Part shown: in pieces, positions 30,188-31,254 of the stretch
Layout of the letters: each line of letters opens with the position of its first letter
Numbering within the stretch: the first letter of the stretch is position 1
From: Parasitella parasitica
Lineage: Eukaryota; Mucoromycota; Mucoromycetes; Mucorales; Mucoraceae
Length of the DNA: 31,254 bases
Direction of reading: 5' to 3'
Assembly: GCA_025201805.1 (NCBI GenBank)
Contig: MU619331.1
Coordinates: 1-31,254 of the forward strand
Translations under genes and position numbers: made by a program
The notes under the pieces: model-generated
What the model was told of the DNA's origin: nothing
Databases searched by the model: none
Seen by the model: only the letters and a program-made list of their open reading frames with translations

Positions 30188-31227
30188 TTAACGACCTATT
30201 GACAGTTTTAGTTAGTAAAAAGCATGTAAAATACCACTGACATGTGCATTTAAACTTGCCCATCCATCCACCATCAACAACAAGCAATTCCCCATTGACA
30301 TAATTGCTTGCTTGACTAGCCAAGAATACAAGGGGGCCCTTCAAATCTTCTGATTTACCATAACGCTGGGCAGGAATACGAGCTAAAATGTCGTGGTTGC
30401 GAGTTTTATCATTTCTCAAGGCATCTGTCATGTCAGTAGCAATATAGCCTATATCATACAGACGTGTCTATTCGCATTAGTACAAATTCCAACACAACGG
30501 ACACTTTTATAGCATTACCTGGTGCAATGGCATTGACATTGACGTTAAACTGTGCCCATTCGTTTGCCAATGCTTTAGTTAGCGTTGCAACACCACCTTT
30601 TGATGCTGCGTAAGACACAACGTTGAGACCTCCTTGGTAGCTCATTAAGCTGGCAGTGTTGATGATCTTGCCGGATTTCTGTGCGATCATGTGCTTGCCT
30701 GCCGCTTGAGACAAGGCGAATACAGACTTTAAATTGCATTGCATCACTGAATCCCAATCTTCTTCTAAAAAGTCAACAGCTCTTAAGCGCGTATACGCAC
30801 ATGAATAAGATTTTAACATATCATAATTACGAGAGAACAAAATGGTTTCTTACGGCTTTCGTTTTACAATGCCTGCATTGTTTACTAAAATATCTAGTCT
30901 ACCATCAAACTTGCTAAGGACTGATGGAATGCAGTTTTGAATACTGGATTGATCGTTAGCATCCAAAAAGACGATATGGCACTGGCGTCCAAGGGCAATG
31001 ATTTCAGTATATACACTGAGATCTTGTGTGTTTCTTTGCAGCAAACAGACATCTAGAGTAGAACAAATTGTCAGCAATAGTACGCATACGTCACGAACGT
31101 TGTGGATGAAAGCACACTTACCGGCACCAGCCTCTGCCAACGCAACTGCCATGTCACGACCAATACCTCTAGTGCAGCCTGAAATAGCTGCTACTTTGCC
31201 ATCAAGAGAAAACAGATCTTTGCTCAT
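30188..31227 (-). CDS. kduD: Short-chain dehydrogenase, KduD-like (2-deoxy-D-gluconate 3-dehydrogenase type)
   Basis: NAD(P)-dependent oxidoreductase resembling bacterial KduD, which acts on keto-deoxy-gluconate type sugars from pectin or uronate breakdown. Five exons on the minus strand: 31227-31122, 31052-30854, 30781-30519, 30448-30260 and 30195-30188, giving 254 residues, against 253 for E. coli KduD. SDR landmarks: the cofactor loop GCTRGIG, LVNNAGI, the catalytic Ser in [12 protein letters not shown], and Y-AAS-K. KduD-type features follow: [45 protein letters not shown] and the ending VDGGWMGR. The last exon is 8 nt (GT CGT TAA). It is reached by a 64-nt intron with a GC donor (GCAAGT at 30259), branch site CTAAC and AATAG acceptor. 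Reading through instead would replace the last Arg with about 19 unrelated residues. The substrate is inferred from family resemblance. Confidence 0.88.
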
Positions 31228-31254
31228 ACTTATTGATAGGATGTAATCTTGATG

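Overview
This is eukaryotic nuclear DNA, most probably from an early-diverging filamentous fungus (Mucoromycota, likely Mucorales). The evidence is the dense packing of short genes, about 41 small GT-AG introns (nearly all 52-90 nt, many with a CTAAC/CTAAT branch site), AT-rich intergenic DNA, TATAAA-type promoters, and a gene set that includes a fungal-type double-length phosphofructokinase, a mitochondrial ornithine carrier, a single-chain THI4 and a type III glutamine synthetase. The genus assignment is inference. There are no operons, no CRISPR array, and no recognisable transposon, rRNA or tRNA gene.

Layout, left to right. An empty AT-rich stretch (1-1194) leads to an ornithine-type mitochondrial carrier (+), a 6-phosphofructokinase subunit with an N-terminal glyoxalase-like domain (+), and two tandem GNAT acetyltransferases (+). 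A gene-poor 1.46 kb with decayed repeats follows. Then come THI4 thiazole synthase (-) and, divergently, glutamine synthetase III (+). Next are 3-hydroxyisobutyryl-CoA hydrolase (-, 8 exons), an unrecognised 252-residue protein (-), a BRAP2/Etp1-type RING and UBP-zinc-finger ubiquitin ligase (+), a CCDC6-like coiled-coil protein (-), a one-LIM-domain small protein (+) and an Nramp metal transporter (-, 7 exons). After another gene-poor 1.5 kb there is a proline-rich low-complexity protein (-), ribosomal protein eL24 (+) and a KduD-like short-chain dehydrogenase (-), whose first codon lies 27 bases from the window edge.

Most genes are central metabolism or housekeeping: glycolysis, arginine/ornithine exchange, nitrogen assimilation, thiamine and valine metabolism, metal uptake and translation. 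They do not form an obvious pathway cluster; neighbouring genes share promoters or terminators rather than function.

The most unusual signal is in gene structure. The eL24 reading frame can only be closed canonically if one nucleotide (A at 29334), flanked on both sides by ordinary-looking GT-AG introns, is kept as a single-nucleotide exon. In the same window the Nramp gene carries a 10-nt internal exon, eL24 begins with a 5-nt coding exon, and the KduD-like gene ends with an 8-nt coding exon. Two introns (KduD-like and CCDC6-like) appear to use GC-AG boundaries with a perfect GCAAGT donor. All gene models were derived by hand from reading frames, splice consensus and family knowledge; none has been checked against transcripts.
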